Positions 61,828 to 64,000 of a stretch of 64,000 nt of DNA are shown here, in pieces. A program made the position numbers and the translations under genes. Source of the DNA: Portibacter marinus (GTDB lineage Bacteria > Bacteroidota > Bacteroidia > Chitinophagales > Saprospiraceae); the NCBI RefSeq assembly GCF_021533195.1, contig NZ_JAJNKB010000001.1, positions 310,001 through 374,000 on the forward strand. Reading direction: 5' to 3'. Within the stretch, counting starts at the first letter, position 1, and each line of letters opens with the position of its first letter. The notes beneath the pieces are model-generated. The model made no database searches and was not told the DNA's origin. It saw only the letters and a list, made by a program, of their open reading frames with translations.

Positions 61828-61970
61828 CTCTTAAATTTTTATTGCAACGGCGGTGTATTGCACAGTAATATAACTTAAATGTCAGATAATTTCATTGAGA
61901 TTTTATGTCAATTATCATTTCTACCATGTTCATAGTATATTGCTTTTATTTATACAAAATTGAAGTTAAG

Positions 61971-63236
61971 ATGAAAGTATTACGGTTGGCTCTATTTCTG
62001 ATTCCATTCCTGGCAAATGCTCAGGTAAACCATGAATTCATTTTTGGAGACGCATTGCCGGATGCCCCCACCCTTGCGGAAAGAGGGGAATTCCAGGTAG
62101 GTGTTCGCACTCTTGACTTTATAAATAAAAATCAAATTGACATCTTAAATACAGATAAAGATGGCAATGCCGCGATGTACGATCGTGATTTCAAGGTAGA
62201 GGTTTGGTATCCCGCAACATTGCGCACCGGTCAAAAAGAAATAGTAGAGTACGAACAAGTAATGGGCTCTTCCAATGCTGAAGACAGGCCTATTGTACCA
62301 TTTACATTTAAGGGGAGAGCTGCAAGGGACGCTGCTCCTCAAGACGGAAAGTTTCCTCTCATTATCGTATCCCATGGCTACTTAGGCTCAAGAGTACTGA
62401 TGACGTATCTTACTGAAAATCTTGCTTCAAAAGGCTACATCGTTGCCGCAATTGATCATAAAGAATCTACTTTTCAGGATGCCAAGGGTTTTATTTCGAC
62501 GCTCCTCAACCGACCAAAGGATATTCTTTTTATTTTGAATAGCATGATTGATAAGGCGCATTTTGCTTCAGAAATGATCGACCAGGAACAAATAGGGCTG
62601 ATTGGTTACTCTATGGGTGGTTATGGTGTGCTCAACGTGGGCGGCGCAGGCTACAGTGATGCACTAGCCCAGTTTGTAAAAGGCAGGAGCAATGGCAATA
62701 ATGCAATTGCGTCCCTGATAGCCGGTCATCCTGACCATCAAGCTATGATGGATCCGAAGATAAAATGCATCGTAGCCTTCGCCCCCTGGGGAATGAATGC
62801 TGGGATGTGGGATGAAGAAGGATTGAGTGGCTTGCGCTTTCCAACTTTATTTATTGCCGGTAGCGAAGATGATATTTCTGGTTATGAGAATGGTGTTAAG
62901 GCCATCTATGAAGGTGCTGTCAATACGGATAGGTATATGTTAACTTACATGAACGCCAGACACAATGTGGCTCCTAATCCACCTGCGCCAATTACTATGC
63001 AGAAAGGCCTACACTTTGATGAATATTATCGATATGCAGAACCATCCTGGGATGAGCGAAGAATCAATAACATTAATCAACACTTTATAACGGCTTTTCT
63101 GGGTACTCATTTAAAAAACGAAGATTACAGCAAATATCTTGATCTTCCTACCGACTCAAATAAAAAAACATGGGAAGGGTTTTTAAATCGTACTTCGACA
63201 GGTATGTTATGGCATTCAAATAAAAAATCTAAGTAA
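61971..63236 (+). CDS. Secreted alpha/beta hydrolase
   Basis: A 421-residue alpha/beta-hydrolase of the dienelactone hydrolase/PAF-acetylhydrolase-like group with signal peptide 1-18 (ending ANAQ). The nucleophile elbow is GYSMGG with Ser214; the oxyanion region is PLIIVSHGYLGSRV; the Asp is likely in LFIAGSEDDISG and the His in MNARHNVAP. The ATG at 61971 is taken because the longer frame adds a second hydrophobic segment. It ends with TAATG overlapping the next start. Confidence 0.85.
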   Translation: MKVLRLALFLIPFLANAQVNHEFIFGDALPDAPTLAERGEFQVGVRTLDFINKNQIDILNTDKDGNAAMYDRDFKVEVWYPATLRTGQKEIVEYEQVMGSSNAEDRPIVPFTFKGRAARDAAPQDGKFPLIIVSHGYLGSRVLMTYLTENLASKGYIVAAIDHKESTFQDAKGFISTLLNRPKDILFILNSMIDKAHFASEMIDQEQIGLIGYSMGGYGVLNVGGAGYSDALAQFVKGRSNGNNAIASLIAGHPDHQAMMDPKIKCIVAFAPWGMNAGMWDEEGLSGLRFPTLFIAGSEDDISGYENGVKAIYEGAVNTDRYMLTYMNARHNVAPNPPAPITMQKGLHFDEYYRYAEPSWDERRINNINQHFITAFLGTHLKNEDYSKYLDLPTDSNKKTWEGFLNRTSTGMLWHSNKKSK

Positions 63237-63688
63237 TGAAATCTAAAGGATTTTACAGATCAATTTCAATTATACACACTTCATTATTTATTGGTCAATT
63301 GATGCTCTTTGCCATTTTGCTATACCTCAAGCAAGATTTTGAATTAAAAACAGATTTTCAGGAGGATATTTTTCTGCTAATCTTGCCTGCCTTGATTTTG
63401 AGCGTATACTTCCTCGGTAATTACATTTATCAAAGTAGAATTAAAAGCATTATTCCCAGTGAGTCATTAGATCAAAAATTGATCACCTATCGATCTGCTG
63501 TGATCATAAGACTAGCTTTAATAGAAGGAGTAACCTTACTTGCGCTCATGATCTATTTTATCAATGGGAATTCAATGTACCTTATCATGGCGCTTATTTT
63601 ACTGGTCTACTTTTATAGCTTGAAACCAGGGAAAGATAAGCTCAATGACAAAGCACAATTAAGCGCGCAGGAAAGGCAACAGATTTAG
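63236..63688 (+). CDS. Four-helix membrane protein
   Basis: A 150-residue inner-membrane protein with four predicted transmembrane helices (about 9-30, 45-66, 82-104, 108-125) and a charged C-terminal tail. Its ATG overlaps the hydrolase TAA (TAATG), so the two are coupled. No family recognised. Confidence 0.6.
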   Translation: MKSKGFYRSISIIHTSLFIGQLMLFAILLYLKQDFELKTDFQEDIFLLILPALILSVYFLGNYIYQSRIKSIIPSESLDQKLITYRSAVIIRLALIEGVTLLALMIYFINGNSMYLIMALILLVYFYSLKPGKDKLNDKAQLSAQERQQI

Positions 63689-63897
63689 CAATTTCCATAA
63701 TACCAGAAGTGCAACTCTTGTTGTAAATCATTCAAATATTCATTTATATTTTCAACCCCACAGACCTCAACCTTGCCTTCCTGTAAGGTTGGTACTTTCT
63801 CATGTGTATGACTCACCTCATGACTCAAGGACATTGCTTTGATCCTTTCATGTATAGCTTTATGTGATCGTATTTCTGGGTTGATATTAATTTTCAT
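63685..63897 (-). CDS. Small uncharacterised protein
   Basis: A 70-residue frame from ATG 63897, overlapping the convergent membrane-protein stop by 4 bp. It is His/Glu-rich in the middle (SHEVSHTHEK) and ends with an aromatic stretch HFWYYGNC. The presence of several His could indicate metal binding. No family recognised; the tail recalls, but does not align with, the tandem small-protein pair. Confidence 0.4.
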   Translation of the reverse strand: MKININPEIRSHKAIHERIKAMSLSHEVSHTHEKVPTLQEGKVEVCGVENINEYLNDLQQELHFWYYGNC

Positions 63898-64000
63898 TTC
63901 GCACACACATTTTAATAGTTACACTAATGTTTAATTCTGTGTATTATCAGTTTTGGCATATATAATCACTATCTTTATTTGTAATGTAAAATTTAATTTT

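Noticed and set aside
63685-63897. Possible third member of the tandem small-protein family, because of its aromatic C-terminus (FWYY)
   Set aside because: No gapless alignment with pair A/B gives more than scattered matches; the shared aromatic tail alone is not enough.
1-64000. CRISPR arrays, integrases, prophage genes, IS elements, rRNA genes
   Set aside because: None was found on reading both strands; the region has uniform dense gene packing with no spaced repeats.

Overview
This 64 kb window is chromosomal DNA from a member of the Bacteroidota, possibly a Saprospiria-like marine lineage (the lower rank is a guess). The phylum call rests on several independent signs. There is an OmpA/beta-propeller lipoprotein of the PorE type and a secreted protein with a type IX secretion (T9SS) C-terminal sorting domain. 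SecD and SecF are fused. A FecI/FecR/STN-TonB receptor/DUF4249 surface-signalling locus and a dual-membrane anti-sigma factor are present. Many genes have the Bacteroidota -7 promoter element TAnnTTTG at the right distance (both tRNAs, leuS, secDF, mutS, ferredoxin). The DNA is AT-rich, genes are dense, and I see no insertion sequence, prophage, integrase or CRISPR array.

Layout. 0-3.6 kb: envelope genes (uppP, a DUF3098 protein, ftsX), then two small exported proteins and a membrane-anchored coiled-coil protein. 3.8-8.4 kb: leuS followed by a Cys-type sulfatase. 8.4-13.7 kb: PorE-like lipoprotein and secDF. 13.9-19.9 kb: BON-LysM protein, a dehydrogenase, a DUF547 lipoprotein, a TonB-dependent receptor and a small TerB-like protein. 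20-24.9 kb: mutS, a lipoprotein and a CreD-like membrane protein. 25-28.9 kb: a tightly packed four-gene cassette (acidic small protein, two ATP-grasp enzymes, AstE/aspartoacylase-like zinc hydrolase), the strongest candidate for an undescribed system. 28.9-34.6 kb: M16 double protease, DUF1080 protein, MATE transporter, ferredoxin. 34.6-38.1 kb: ECF sigma factor with a dual-membrane-spanning anti-sigma factor, a 38-codon small gene with its own terminator, and rmuC. 38.2-44 kb: amidohydrolase, M24 aminopeptidase, a HAD phosphatase overlapping an APH-fold kinase, and tRNA-Ser. 44.2-50.9 kb: Crp/Fnr regulator and the FecI/FecR-type locus. 51-58.9 kb: lipoprotein, tRNA-His, T9SS cargo protein, methyltransferase, CoA transferase A/B and a lipoprotein amidase. 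58.9-64 kb: RluA-type pseudouridine synthase, a pair of tandem paralogous ~55-residue proteins missed by length cut-offs, a KDPG aldolase, an alpha/beta hydrolase and small proteins.

How the genes fit together. Much of the window serves the cell envelope: lipid-carrier recycling, division, Sec and type IX export, TonB uptake, two envelope stress/signalling circuits and many lipoproteins. Most of the rest is housekeeping (leuS, mutS, secDF, rmuC, tRNAs). The parts least explained by known biology are the ATP-grasp cassette, the tandem small-protein pair, the 38-residue gene and the kinase/phosphatase pair. All functions are read from motifs and context; no database search was run.
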